Positions 12,771 to 21,658 of a stretch of DNA of 37,324 bases are shown one piece after another. The stretch is taken from NCBI GenBank assembly GCA_945919295.1, contig CAMEJC010000008.1, positions 1 through 37,324 on the forward strand. Direction: 5' to 3'. A program made the position numbers and the translations under genes. Each line of letters begins with the position of its first letter. Position 1 is the first letter of the stretch. Source of the DNA: an uncultured Mycoplasmatota bacterium (GTDB taxonomy: Bacteria > Bacillota_I > Bacilli_A > RF39 > UBA660). The notes under the pieces were generated by a model, which did no database searches, was not told where the DNA came from, and worked only from the letters and a program-made list of their open reading frames with translations.

Positions 12771-13091
12771 TCATAACTTACCTTCTTTTTTTAATTTTTC
12801 CCATTTATCATGAATATAAGAGTTACCACCTTTTTTACAATATTTATCATAAAGTTCATGAGCATTTAAACTTTGTTCTTTACTTATATTTCCAGTCTCT
12901 GCAAGACACATAAAATTTACCAAATCAGTTTTTATATAACTTAATTCTAAATCATCTATTTTTTTATTAATTGGTATCAATGTATTATTAATAGATTTAA
13001 CTAAAATCTTTTTTAAATATACAATAGAACTAATTAAAGCAACTATAAATGCAAGTCCTTTTGCTATTTCTCCTAAAGTGATATTTTCCAT
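12771..13091 (-). CDS. XhlA/holin-associated membrane protein (106 aa)
   Basis: The N-terminal membrane segment (GLAFIVALISSIVYLKKIL, residues about 12-30) is followed by a coiled coil and an amphipathic C-terminal part ending LYDKYCKKGGNSYIHDKWEKLKKEGKL, a tail common in Firmicute phage lysis cassettes. It precedes the holin and endolysin, so it is probably a lysis accessory or second holin. No enzyme motif is visible. Confidence 0.65.
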   Translation of the reverse strand: MENITLGEIAKGLAFIVALISSIVYLKKILVKSINNTLIPINKKIDDLELSYIKTDLVNFMCLAETGNISKEQSLNAHELYDKYCKKGGNSYIHDKWEKLKKEGKL

Positions 13092-13102
13092 TTCATCACC
13101 AC

Positions 13103-14878
13103 CTAACTAGCCTCATACCAACCTGATGCTCCAATTACAAAGTAACCTTGTCCACTTCCTGCACTTGTTTTTAAAACTGAAGCACCTGAACCATTTGAGG
13201 TCTGTATTCTTATTGCTTGACTATTAATTCCCATTGTTAAATCACTTGTATTTGTTGTCAGATTATATATAACTCCAATAGGAAATGATTGTTCTCCCAT
13301 ATTATAATCTTTTGCAGTAAATGGAAGTCCTTTAATACAACCATAATTATTAGTACCATTTAATTTAGTTACTTCTCCTCTTAAATAAAAATCAATCCAA
13401 ACCATCTTACCAATTTTTGTATAACTTCCTCTTTGTGCTGTATAAGTAACAGTAGGATCACTTTCATTTAATGCACTAATTATAGGTGTCCAAGTACCTG
13501 TTTCCATTCCAAACATTTGCTTTCCATTTTCTTCAATACTTTTTTCGTTTTTAGGGAAACCATTTATTCCAACACTATTTTTTAATCTATCAAAAAATAT
13601 AATAGGCATACCTCTATCAAGTACTAAATTATAAGTTGTTTGTCCTATTCTATCAGTTATTACTACTGATATATTCCATTGATATTCATTATCTAAACTA
13701 ACTGTTGTTTCAACATTATCTTCAAGATTATAAAATTCTGAAAAATTCTTATCAGATACTTTTTTATATTGATATTGAATACCCATTGAATTTTTACCAT
13801 TTAAACTTGAATATGAACCATCAACTTTTATATAAGTTTCACTATAATAGTTATTTTTCCTTTTTACTGATATTAAAGCAGTAGGTAACACCCAGTCATC
13901 AATTATAATAGTTATGTTTTTTGTAGCAGTATTTCCTCTACTATCAGTTACTTTTAGTGTAGCATTTGCATTATTAGATAAGTTAATATTTCCAAAGTCT
14001 AAATCTCCTGCAGATGTTCTTGATTTTGTTACACCATTAAATGTAATTTCATATTTACTTATTGTTGCACTATTTTTTGCAGTAGCACTTCCAATAGTGA
14101 ATAATAAATTGCTATTATTTCTTATTATTCTTTGATTATTTTCACTTATTTCAGTAGTTACTGAATTACTATCTTTATAAGTAAATGTTCCAACTGTCGG
14201 ATTAGAATTTGTTACATTTGCAGTAAAAGAACAAGTTTTTGTTCCTATTAATGTACTTCCATTATAAGTTTTACAAGTAATAGTACCAGTACCACTATTT
14301 TCATTAGGTATTTGAGTGTAAAAAGATGTAGGAATAGTCCAAGTATAAGATGTACCAACACCAGTTGCTATTGTTCCTGATAAACTTCCAAAAGCATATT
14401 CTAGTGTATGAGTAAATGAACTACTTGCTCTACTTATATTAATTGTTGTCGTTCCACCAATATTGCCAGAACCACCACTAACAGAACTTGCTCTTGGAAT
14501 AGTAGGTAAACTCCAACTACCACTTCCAGTTGAGTTATAAGAACCATAATAAAAGAAAGCACCACCTGCACTTGCTGAAAAAGAACCAGTACCATCAGCA
14601 TTATGATATATTCTTGCAGTTCCACTAAAAGGCGTTGTTCCATTATAAGTGTGTTGCTCTGATGCATTACTTTGAGTACTTCCATTTACTGTTACATATT
14701 TTTCTTTAACTATTGTAAAATTACCACTACTATTATCACCATCTCCGTATAATTTCCAACTAATGTCTGAATAATTTCCTTCTATACTTTGACTTACTAA
14801 AGACCAACTAAAGACATAGCGGTCTGGAAAACCATAATCGCTATAACCATAAGTTCTAAAACTTCCACTTGTAGCCAT
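13103..14878 (-). CDS. DUF859-family siphovirus tail/receptor-binding protein
   Basis: A 591-residue, Ser/Thr/Asn/Gly-rich protein. It opens MATSGSFRTYGYSDYGFPDR and has beta-sandwich-like repeats (GTGSFSASAGGAFFYYGSY, WSLPTIPRAS), features of DUF859 proteins of siphovirus tail tips. The C-terminal part (MFGMETGTWTPIISALNESDPTVTYTAQRGSYTKIGKMVWI, in parts) resembles the sheet-rich modules of phage tail fibres that fold as trimers. It lies between the tail-endopeptidase-like protein and the lysis genes, so it is the likely host-receptor binding or fibre component. Confidence 0.75.
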   Translation of the reverse strand: MATSGSFRTYGYSDYGFPDRYVFSWSLVSQSIEGNYSDISWKLYGDGDNSSGNFTIVKEKYVTVNGSTQSNASEQHTYNGTTPFSGTARIYHNADGTGSFSASAGGAFFYYGSYNSTGSGSWSLPTIPRASSVSGGSGNIGGTTTINISRASSSFTHTLEYAFGSLSGTIATGVGTSYTWTIPTSFYTQIPNENSGTGTITCKTYNGSTLIGTKTCSFTANVTNSNPTVGTFTYKDSNSVTTEISENNQRIIRNNSNLLFTIGSATAKNSATISKYEITFNGVTKSRTSAGDLDFGNINLSNNANATLKVTDSRGNTATKNITIIIDDWVLPTALISVKRKNNYYSETYIKVDGSYSSLNGKNSMGIQYQYKKVSDKNFSEFYNLEDNVETTVSLDNEYQWNISVVITDRIGQTTYNLVLDRGMPIIFFDRLKNSVGINGFPKNEKSIEENGKQMFGMETGTWTPIISALNESDPTVTYTAQRGSYTKIGKMVWIDFYLRGEVTKLNGTNNYGCIKGLPFTAKDYNMGEQSFPIGVIYNLTTNTSDLTMGINSQAIRIQTSNGSGASVLKTSAGSGQGYFVIGASGWYEAS

Positions 14879-14889
14879 ATAATCTCCTC

Positions 14890-16560
14890 CTAGTTAGATG
14901 TAGAAACAAGACCAATTCCATCATTAATCATATTTCCATCATCATCATAAATTGTAATAGGAATAAACCTCATCTTATTGCAAAGAGTTATTTCTTCTTC
15001 TACTACTGATTTCTTCATATGGAATTCATCTTTATCTACCCAATAAATCTTATTATCATTTTTATCATAACCTGCAAAACCAACTTCATTATTAATCATT
15101 ACATAAGAGCCATCTTGACCATACATTTTGATACCATTTTTATCATAAATACCAATTAAAGTATTAGCCTCATCATATATTTCGATAGTTCCATATTCAT
15201 TTAAGTTAGATCCTAATTTTAAAGTTCCACCTTTAATCATATCTGCAACTAAATTAATAACATTGACATTTTGCATATTTAAAGTTCCATCAATAGACCA
15301 AGCACTATTAAAATCTCCATTAATACCATTTTGACTAAATGCTATACCACCACCATTAATTAATATACAATTTGTTGCATCTTCCTTTGGTAGTTTATCT
15401 ACTACAAGAATTTTATCTCCATCATAAATAACGTAAGAACTTCCCATAGCACCCCATATTTGAGATTGTGCTAAAGCAAGTTCTTCACTTAATTTAACTG
15501 ATAATTCTTGACCTTTTTTTTCAATTTTTTCTTCAGTAGTAGATGTTATATTATTTACAAGTCCTGACAATTTATTTTTAAAGTTTCCGAATTCTATTTC
15601 GGTGTATTTACCTAAAATGCAGTCATAATCAAAAGAGATAACATTTGTAAGAAGTTCTATCTTTAATCTTTCATCAAAAACATGAACTATATCTCCTACA
15701 TCTGTTACCTTTTCAAGATTTGCTTTTATTGTATAATTTATTTTAGGATACTTATTCTCGTTTAAGTAGTCATTTGCTTGTGCTTTTAAGTCATTTATTA
15801 GAGCAGTTTGATATTCTTCTTCTTTTAGATTACCATTTTCATCTTTATAATCATCTTCATCAATATTTTGATTAAATGATATAGTTTTGGTATATGGTAT
15901 ATTATACTGAATATCAGAAGTTAAATATAACTCATCTAAAAGTAGTCCATCTTTTCCTACTGGCAATATTTTTGTTACTACATTAGACCAATACTCTTTA
16001 CAAGTAATGTCTTTTAGATTTTTCTTATATCTAACTGTTACTCCTACATCTTGTCCTATTTGATTTCTAATTTCTATTTTAAAATTATCTCTAACAAGAT
16101 GACCTCCCCATCTGTTAAGAACTTCTGATACTGCCTCATATAAAGAGTTTCTAACACATCTATAACTTGCCATTGTAGGAACATCACTAATAGTAGTAAA
16201 TGGACTAGTATTATCAGTAGCACTATTCAAATGGTCTAGAGCATCATTACAATTTTTATATACTACATAACTATCAGCAATTAGATAATTTTCACTATCA
16301 TAATAAACATGCCAACCTCTTACTGATATCTTGTTTTTCTTTTTTTCAGGACTATCAAGTCTAAATGCTTGTTCTCCAGTAGGAGTAGGAGCAACCACAA
16401 TATTATCTTGAACTAAATAATCTATATATTCAATTCCTGCCTCAATATCAATATAATAATCTCCATTATCTTCTTTATGAACTTTTGCTTTTGTAGGCTT
16501 TAAAATCTTATTACCATTATTTGAGAATACTTTATCGGTACTACTAAATATCTTAATCAT
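14890..16560 (-). CDS. Tail-associated protein, prophage endopeptidase tail (Tal) type
   Basis: A 556-residue protein. Its N-terminal two thirds follow the gp27-like tail-hub pattern of Tal proteins (KAKVHKEDNGDYYIDIEAG, QAFRLDSPEKKKNKISVRGWHVYYDSENYL in parts, LPVGKDGLL). The rest is a coiled coil (TEEKIEKKGQELSVKLSEELA) and beta-helix-like repeats (YVIYDGDKILVVDKL, GTIEIYDEANTLIGIYDKNG). It should form the baseplate hub beneath Dit. No peptidase motif is obvious, so lytic activity is unproved. AATGGAGGCTTATTAA precedes the ATG. Confidence 0.75.
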   Translation of the reverse strand: MIKIFSSTDKVFSNNGNKILKPTKAKVHKEDNGDYYIDIEAGIEYIDYLVQDNIVVAPTPTGEQAFRLDSPEKKKNKISVRGWHVYYDSENYLIADSYVVYKNCNDALDHLNSATDNTSPFTTISDVPTMASYRCVRNSLYEAVSEVLNRWGGHLVRDNFKIEIRNQIGQDVGVTVRYKKNLKDITCKEYWSNVVTKILPVGKDGLLLDELYLTSDIQYNIPYTKTISFNQNIDEDDYKDENGNLKEEEYQTALINDLKAQANDYLNENKYPKINYTIKANLEKVTDVGDIVHVFDERLKIELLTNVISFDYDCILGKYTEIEFGNFKNKLSGLVNNITSTTEEKIEKKGQELSVKLSEELALAQSQIWGAMGSSYVIYDGDKILVVDKLPKEDATNCILINGGGIAFSQNGINGDFNSAWSIDGTLNMQNVNVINLVADMIKGGTLKLGSNLNEYGTIEIYDEANTLIGIYDKNGIKMYGQDGSYVMINNEVGFAGYDKNDNKIYWVDKDEFHMKKSVVEEEITLCNKMRFIPITIYDDDGNMINDGIGLVSTSN

Positions 16561-16576
16561 TTAATAAGCCTCCATT

Positions 16577-17281
16577 TTAACTTTCATCTATCCAAGTTAA
16601 AGTTCCGTTTACATTTTTTAATACTTGTGTTTTGGCACTATCGTATCCTGTTAATCTTGGGAAAATCATTTCAGTTAAAGTCCAAACATTATAAATTTCC
16701 GTTACTGTATTTTCATATTTGTTTATAGACATTTCCATAGTTGTAAATATATCAGCATAATAAAGAATAAAAATAAAAGACGCTACAGAACTTGACTTAT
16801 TATAACTTTGAACACAAATATAGATATTATTATAATGACTACTATCAGACCTATAAAACAAAGGTTTTATCAAATTGCCAGTTCCACTATCATAGCAACT
16901 TAATGCTTTCTGTATTTTTATCTCATCATCATCTGTATTAAGAATTATAGTACATCCATCTTCTCCAGTATCTCCCTTTGGTCCTTGAGGTCCTTGAGGT
17001 CCTTGAATACCTTGTGGGCCAGTATCTCCCTTGTCTCCTTTGTCGCCTTTTTCACCCTTTAAACTTGCAAGTTGTTCTTCTGTAAAATCTGAATATGTAA
17101 AGGCATCTCCCTTATCGCCTTTATCTCCTTTTTCGCCTTGAATACCTTGTATTCCAGTATCTCCTTTATCTCCCTTATCGCCTTTATCTCCTTTTTCACC
17201 TTTAGCAACTATAATACTAACAAGAGTATCTTTATTTTCAATATTAGCATCATAATTTTGAGTTATTACTTTTACTTCCAT
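16577..17281 (-). CDS. Collagen-like (G-x-y repeat) phage tail fibre protein
   Basis: A 234-residue protein. A short N-terminal strand domain is followed by two blocks of Gly-x-y triplets (GEKGDKGDKGDKGDTGIQG and GPQGIQGPQGPQGPKGDTG) separated by TYSDFTEEQLASLK, then a globular C-terminal domain. Such repeats form trimeric rods in phage fibres, and the TEEQLASLKG insert is common in gut-phage fibre proteins. It likely projects a binding domain from the baseplate. The repeat DNA is internally repetitive and may vary in length between isolates. Confidence 0.82.
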   Translation of the reverse strand: MEVKVITQNYDANIENKDTLVSIIVAKGEKGDKGDKGDKGDTGIQGIQGEKGDKGDKGDAFTYSDFTEEQLASLKGEKGDKGDKGDTGPQGIQGPQGPQGPKGDTGEDGCTIILNTDDDEIKIQKALSCYDSGTGNLIKPLFYRSDSSHYNNIYICVQSYNKSSSVASFIFILYYADIFTTMEMSINKYENTVTEIYNVWTLTEMIFPRLTGYDSAKTQVLKNVNGTLTWIDES

Positions 17282-17282
17282 T

Positions 17283-17621
17283 TTAATTACCTCCTGAAGA
17301 TATTGTAATATCTTGTTCTAACACTAATTTACCTTTCAATATAGTAAATATATCAGAGCCAATTCCTAACTCTAAATCATAATAATAAGTACCTGCCTCT
17401 AAAGATGCAGTATCTTCTGGAGCAATTCTTACTTGATATATCCCAGTTTCTAATTTAGTTATTCCATTTGATAAAGACTTTTGAAAACTATAATTTGTAC
17501 TATCATCTTCACTTTCTTTACAAGAAAAATAAGCACTTGCTAAATCATCAGTAAGTCCACTTACTTCAAAAGAAAATGAAAAGGTATCACCTTTAACAAA
17601 ATTTAAATCTAATTTTTTCAT
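17283..17621 (-). CDS. Baseplate/BppU-like N-terminal domain protein (112 aa)
   Basis: Reads MKKLDLNFVKGDTFSFSFEVSGL...YSFQKSLSNGITKLETGIYQVRIAPEDTASL, in parts. The beta-sandwich pattern (KGDTF...F...TGIYQVRI.PEDT..L..GTYYYDLEL) matches the small N-terminal domains of baseplate upper proteins that dock fibres to the tail. A frame from 17642 is possible, but the ATG at 17621 follows AAGGAGGGATAAG and is the better start. It precedes the collagen-like gene by one base, so it may be its docking partner. Confidence 0.65.
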   Translation of the reverse strand: MKKLDLNFVKGDTFSFSFEVSGLTDDLASAYFSCKESEDDSTNYSFQKSLSNGITKLETGIYQVRIAPEDTASLEAGTYYYDLELGIGSDIFTILKGKLVLEQDITISSGGN

Positions 17622-17632
17622 CTTATCCCTCC

Positions 17633-18337
17633 TTAAATCCATCTTGAATATTTAGACACAATAATTTTTGTAACTGTGCCAGTAAATGAGATTATATTCT
17701 TTCCTGCTTTTAATCTAAAATTATCATAATTACCAGTAACTAATCTATTCTTTAATACTAGTCCTTTATATGCCTCTAATTTATCAGTATCAATAGTTAC
17801 ATATTCTTCATCTTCTCCTAAATTAATTATAAATAACTGCTCTCCATTTAAACTTAAATTAATAGTTCCAGTACCATAAATAGTAACAATAGGCTTAGAA
17901 TAAACATTTCCATTATTTCTTACTTGAACTTCCGTTTCTGTAGTTATATTAAAAGTCTTATCTCTTTCTTCATTGCTAAATTTAAAAGGCTGAATATGAA
18001 AAGTAACTTTTGCAGTCTTAAATCTAATAAGTCTTTCAAAGTCTATTTGATTTACTATTTTATATTTATAGTATTTTGTAGGCTCATTACTAAATATAAC
18101 TATACCTTCACTATCAAAGTATTCTATAACTTCATCAACATCATAATTGTAAGTTAGTCCTATTTCTATATCTTTATCATAAGCACTATAACCAATTTCT
18201 GTTATATTATCTCCATCTACACCATCTATTTCTTCAACATTAACTCTTTTCTGTGGCTTTGAAATAGGTGGTAAAGAGCAAATCATTAATCCTTTTATAT
18301 CAGTACTTGATTTTCCATTTAATATTATATAATTCAT
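17633..18337 (-). CDS. Distal tail protein (Dit-like)
   Basis: A 234-residue protein starting MNYIILNGKSSTDIKGLMICSLPPISKPQKRV, in parts. This is the standard opening of siphovirus Dit proteins (g-x-dS..ikGL....lP). DIEIGLTYN, the YYKYKIVNQIDFERLIRF region and QPFKFS follow, then a beta-rich end. Dit forms the hexameric ring joining the tail tube to the baseplate hub; its place between tape measure and Tal is the usual one. Confidence is from motif and order. Confidence 0.8.
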   Translation of the reverse strand: MNYIILNGKSSTDIKGLMICSLPPISKPQKRVNVEEIDGVDGDNITEIGYSAYDKDIEIGLTYNYDVDEVIEYFDSEGIVIFSNEPTKYYKYKIVNQIDFERLIRFKTAKVTFHIQPFKFSNEERDKTFNITTETEVQVRNNGNVYSKPIVTIYGTGTINLSLNGEQLFIINLGEDEEYVTIDTDKLEAYKGLVLKNRLVTGNYDNFRLKAGKNIISFTGTVTKIIVSKYSRWI

Positions 18338-18352
18338 CTATTACCACCCTTT

Positions 18353-19687
18353 CTATGTATAAATTAAATCTGTAACAGTATTTTCAACAAATCTACCTGC
18401 TACCTCATCATCTAATTCAATTTTCATTTGTGATAGTGCCTCTTTAAATGCACTAACCATATTGTCATAATTTGATACTTTTGAACTTGCTACATTTGAA
18501 CCAACATTTATATTGGTATCAAATTCAGTAGGTATAGCATTAGCCATTTCATTTGAAACATCACTCATAGTATCGCTAAATCCTTCTCCAATACCTAGTG
18601 CTAAGTTAGTACCAATTTCTTCTTTAAATAATTTTGAAGGAGAACTTATACCAAATAATTTTTTAATAAATTTAGTAACACTTCCTACCCATCCTTTAAT
18701 CTTATCTTTAATCCATTGTAAACTTCCTGATATACCTTGCCAAATACCTTGGACTAAATATTTACCAGTATTCTTAATTTCACTAAATCCATTCTTTATG
18801 CCATTAACAATAGTACTTATTATTTTAGGTGCTTGCATTAGTAATTCTCCTAATGCTCCGACTAAACCTACTGCTAATTTCCCAATTAACTGACCTCCTG
18901 CTTGTACTATTTTAGGGAAGTTCCTAATAATAGCATCAACTAATTTTTGTATAATAATTGGTGCTTTTTCAATTAATTTAGGTATAGCCTCTATAAGACC
19001 ATCTGCTAGTCCAATTATTAATTGAATACCTGCATCTACAAGCATATCTATATTATCAATTAAAGTGTCAACAATTAATAATACTGCATCTATTATTGCA
19101 GGAATTAACTCTGGTAGACTTTCTCCTATTCCTTGAACTAATGCTATTATTAACTGAATACCTGCATTTATTATTGTAGGTAGATTTTCAACTATAAATG
19201 TAGCAAGACTAGTTATTATTTGAACTACTACTGGAAGTAATTGAGGTATCATTGAAGTTATGCCATCCATTATTGATTGTAATAAACTCATTCCAGTTTC
19301 CATTAATTGTGGTAGATATTCAACTAATTTTTCTGATAAACTAAGTACTAATTGAACTATTCCTTGAATTATAATTTCAACTCTAGGAAGTATATTTTCT
19401 CCTACTGTTACAATACTATCAACAAAATTATCAATTAATCCTTGAAAATTAACATTATCATTTGCAATTCCTGTAAGTAAGTTTTGCCAAGCACTTTTCA
19501 TTGATGCTACTGAACCTTGAATAGTTGTACTTGCCTCTTTTGCAGTTGTTCCAGTTATTCCAAGTTCTCCTTGTATAACATGAATAGCCTCATATACATC
19601 ATTTAAACTACTAATATCATATTCTACACCACTTATAGCAGTAGCATCAGCAAGTAACCTTTCCATTTCACTTTTAGTTCCACCATA
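18353..19687 (-). CDS. Tail tape-measure protein, exon 2
   Basis: This is the C-terminal 444 residues of the tape-measure protein after intron removal, starting YGGTKSEMERLLADATAISG. It has long hydrophobic repeats (VDAGIQLIIGLADGLIEAIPKLIEKAP and similar units spaced about 32 residues apart) that could enter the membrane when DNA is injected, and a C-terminal region with WVGSVTKFIKKLFGISSPSKLF, a conserved motif of these proteins. A conventional call would start at an ATG at 19699, but the first four residues (MNIM) come from the intron. Joined to exon 1 it gives a 729-residue protein that sets tail length. Confidence 0.85.
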   Translation of the reverse strand, partial: YGGTKSEMERLLADATAISGVEYDISSLNDVYEAIHVIQGELGITGTTAKEASTTIQGSVASMKSAWQNLLTGIANDNVNFQGLIDNFVDSIVTVGENILPRVEIIIQGIVQLVLSLSEKLVEYLPQLMETGMSLLQSIMDGITSMIPQLLPVVVQIITSLATFIVENLPTIINAGIQLIIALVQGIGESLPELIPAIIDAVLLIVDTLIDNIDMLVDAGIQLIIGLADGLIEAIPKLIEKAPIIIQKLVDAIIRNFPKIVQAGGQLIGKLAVGLVGALGELLMQAPKIISTIVNGIKNGFSEIKNTGKYLVQGIWQGISGSLQWIKDKIKGWVGSVTKFIKKLFGISSPSKLFKEEIGTNLALGIGEGFSDTMSDVSNEMANAIPTEFDTNINVGSNVASSKVSNYDNMVSAFKEALSQMKIELDDEVAGRFVENTVTDLIYT

Positions 19688-20551
19688 CATAATATTCATA
19701 TAAGTTCGTTACTCTTATATCGTTCTCTTATGAACTGCTATATATTTCTATATAGATTAGACTATATCTTTATCTCTTTCGAGATACCTCGCACTTCCAT
19801 TCACTTGAATGTACTCTACTCCATTAAGAAAGACACCCTTTTGGATGCCTTCTTTGTTTCGATAGTCGTTACACATTTATAAAATTACAACTATTTTTTA
19901 TATTCAAATTTATAATATCTTGTTATACCTCTTTTGCCATAAGTTCCCTTCTTTAACATTTGAGATATATTAGATATTGTTGTATCAAAATATTCTGCTA
20001 CATCAGTTATTCTATTAAATTCTAATATTTCACCATTTATGTGAGTAACAATTACTTTTTCACTTCTAATACCATAAGTATTAAATCTTGAATTTTGCTC
20101 ACTATATGTTGCCCATCTAAGATTATCTAACGAATTATTTAATCTATTTCCATCCTTATGGTCAACTGTTGTCTTATTTTCTGGATTAGGTATAAATGCC
20201 TCTGCTATCAATCTATGTAAAGCATATTTTTTGCATTTATTATTTTTCCATAAGTCTACATATTTATAACCATTTTGCTTATTTATAAATGGTGTGAGAA
20301 TTTTATTTGTCTTATCATTTCTCACTTCTCCTACTTCGTTAATAGAATAATTATCATTTGTTTTTATTTTCTTCCAATTCACAATATTTCCTCTTTCTTA
20401 CAATACCTCGTTATTGCTAATTTAAGTATAGCATAAAAAGGGAGAAATTGTCAATATTTGTAATTTTATTTTAGTTCGGTATTATCTACAACATTACTTG
20501 TTTAGATTTCCACCGAGTTCACGAGGTTTATACTGAGCAATGGTGTAGTTT
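19688..20551 (-). mobile_element. Group I intron (IA-like) in the tape-measure gene, 864 nt
   Basis: The core can be drawn from the sequence. P1 pairs exon end CUGGGU (20557-20552) with GCUCAG (20538-20533), giving the required U-G pair at the splice site. P10 pairs exon-2 AUGGUG (19686-19681) with CACCAU (20545-20540). P3 pairs ACCUCGU (20527-20521) with GCGAGGU (19792-19786). P8 is AUCUC-GAAA-GAGAU (19785-19772). P7 pairs GACUAU (near 19867-19862) with AUAGUC in the classic AAGAUAUAGUC (19770-19760). The intron ends with G at 19688. Removing it joins LKLG to YGGTK, restoring the normal tape-measure sequence. An HNH gene lies inside. Confidence 0.9.
19891..20382 (-). CDS. Intron-encoded HNH homing endonuclease (NUMOD4-HNH_3-NUMOD1)
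   Basis: A 163-residue protein inside the tape-measure intron. A NUMOD4-like start (MNWKKIKTNDNYSINEVGEVRN) is followed by HRLIAEAFIPNPENKTTVDHKDGNRLNN with the HNH residues, NLRWATYSEQNSRF, and a NUMOD1-like helix-turn-helix end (FNRITDVAEYFDTTISNISQMLKKG) for target recognition. It would cut intron-less tape-measure alleles and drive intron spread. The start is GTG at 20382 behind AGAGGAAATATT. A relative lies at the left edge of the window. Confidence 0.88.
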   Translation of the reverse strand: MNWKKIKTNDNYSINEVGEVRNDKTNKILTPFINKQNGYKYVDLWKNNKCKKYALHRLIAEAFIPNPENKTTVDHKDGNRLNNSLDNLRWATYSEQNSRFNTYGIRSEKVIVTHINGEILEFNRITDVAEYFDTTISNISQMLKKGTYGKRGITRYYKFEYKK

Positions 20552-21406
20552 ACCCAGTTTTAAGTTGTCTAACATAGTATAATTAGATTTTGCAAAACCT
20601 TGATAAGCATTTTGTATGCTTTCCATAGAAGTACCCATTTTATTAGCATTATCAGCCATATCAGTAATAGCCATATCAGCAACTTCTGCACTTTTTGCAG
20701 TATCTCCATTTAAACTTTGTAATAAACTAGCACTAAATGATGTTACTGTTTCCATATACTCATTAGCAGATAGTCCAGCAGTCTTATAAGCATTATTTGC
20801 ATAATCACTTACTATTCCCGAACTATCTTTGAATAATGTTTCTACACCACCAATTAACTGCTCATAATTTGCATAACTATCTAATGCTTGTTTACCAATA
20901 TCAACAAATGCTTTTCCAACTTCTAATACTGCACTTCCTAATTTCTTTAAGCCTCCAACTATTACATCACCTAATATGTTCGCTTTAAGTATATCTCCAA
21001 ATTTTAAAGCACCACTTCCTGCATCATCAAAGCCAGTTTTCATATCTTTTAATTCTTTAGTTGATTTATCAGTTGCATCTTCCATTTGCCTTAATTGATT
21101 TTCTGCATTATTAAGTTTTGTTTTAAATTCAACTACCTTTTCATTATCACTTCCATATTGCTTTTCTAATTTTGCTAATTCTTCTCTGAAAGCATTAACT
21201 TTTGTTTTTTGGTCTTGCAATGTTTTATTCATGTTATCATAAGATATTTTTGTCTGTTTAATAGTTTTATCTCCATTTGAGAATTCAGTAGTAGTCAATT
21301 TTAACTCACTTGACATTAGTTTTAAATTTGAAGTAATATCTTTTAGAGCCTTTCTATATTCACTCTCTCCTTGAAGTTTAATTGTTCCACCAAAACTTGT
21401 AGCCAT
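20552..21406 (-). CDS. Tail tape-measure protein, exon 1
   Basis: The N-terminal 285 residues of the tape-measure protein: MATSFGGTIKLQGESEYRKALKDITSNLK, in parts, then a long coiled coil (KTKVNAFREELAKLEKQYGSDNEKV), a Gly/Ala-rich stretch (LGSAVLEVGKAFVDIGKQAL) and the phage tail TMP core YANYEQLIGGVETLFKDSS...QNAYQGFAKSNYTMLDNLKLG. Without splicing the frame runs seven more codons (KLHHCSV) to a stop at 20528. GGAGGGATAAT precedes the ATG. See exon 2 for the remainder. Confidence 0.87.
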
Positions 21407-21421
21407 ATTATCCCTCCTTCC

Positions 21422-21658
21422 TCAGAACCATTCTTCATTTTCCATTTTCTTTTCTTCTAATTCTTGATATGTCATATTAGACCTTTTTAATATAATTTCA
21501 TTATCAAAATCATCTTTATAGCATTGATATAATTTATTGAAAGTTCTTAAGGTAAGCCTTCCAACTTCTTTAAAAGTTAATCCTAATTTATTTCTTCCTA
21601 TAAAATAAAACCAAGTGAAGTCTATAGGATCATCATCAACTTCATCTTGGACTATGCG
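21422..21658 (-). CDS. Tail assembly chaperone frameshift extension (gpGT-type, T part)
   Basis: In the -1 frame after the slippery site AAAAAAC (21664-21658) the minus strand encodes 78 residues without a stop: RIVQDEVDDDPIDFTWFYFIG, in parts, then GLTFKEVGRLTLRTFNKLYQCYKDDFD and a charged end. The frame has no proper start of its own and runs to TGA at 21422. It is conserved in position with the T part of lambda gpGT and its Firmicute analogues, which hold the tape measure during tail assembly. The fused product would be 193 residues. Confidence 0.8.
   Translation of the reverse strand, partial: RIVQDEVDDDPIDFTWFYFIGRNKLGLTFKEVGRLTLRTFNKLYQCYKDDFDNEIILKRSNMTYQELEEKKMENEEWF

Noticed and set aside
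14434-14685. 83-residue minus-strand frame inside the DUF859 tail gene
   Set aside because: Out-of-frame reading of a repetitive structural gene, giving a Val/Leu-rich artefact.
16950-17210. Short-period repeats that could suggest a CRISPR or satellite array
   Set aside because: They encode Gly-x-y collagen triplets in frame; units are 9 bases and have no spacers.
18513-18893. 126-residue plus-strand frame opposite the tape-measure exon 2
   Set aside because: Antisense shadow of a coding region; Ser/Pro/Leu-rich composition expected from the complement.
19699-21406. Two separate tape-measure genes, or one broken by a nonsense mutation
   Set aside because: The break coincides with a foldable group I intron whose removal restores the family sequence exactly.
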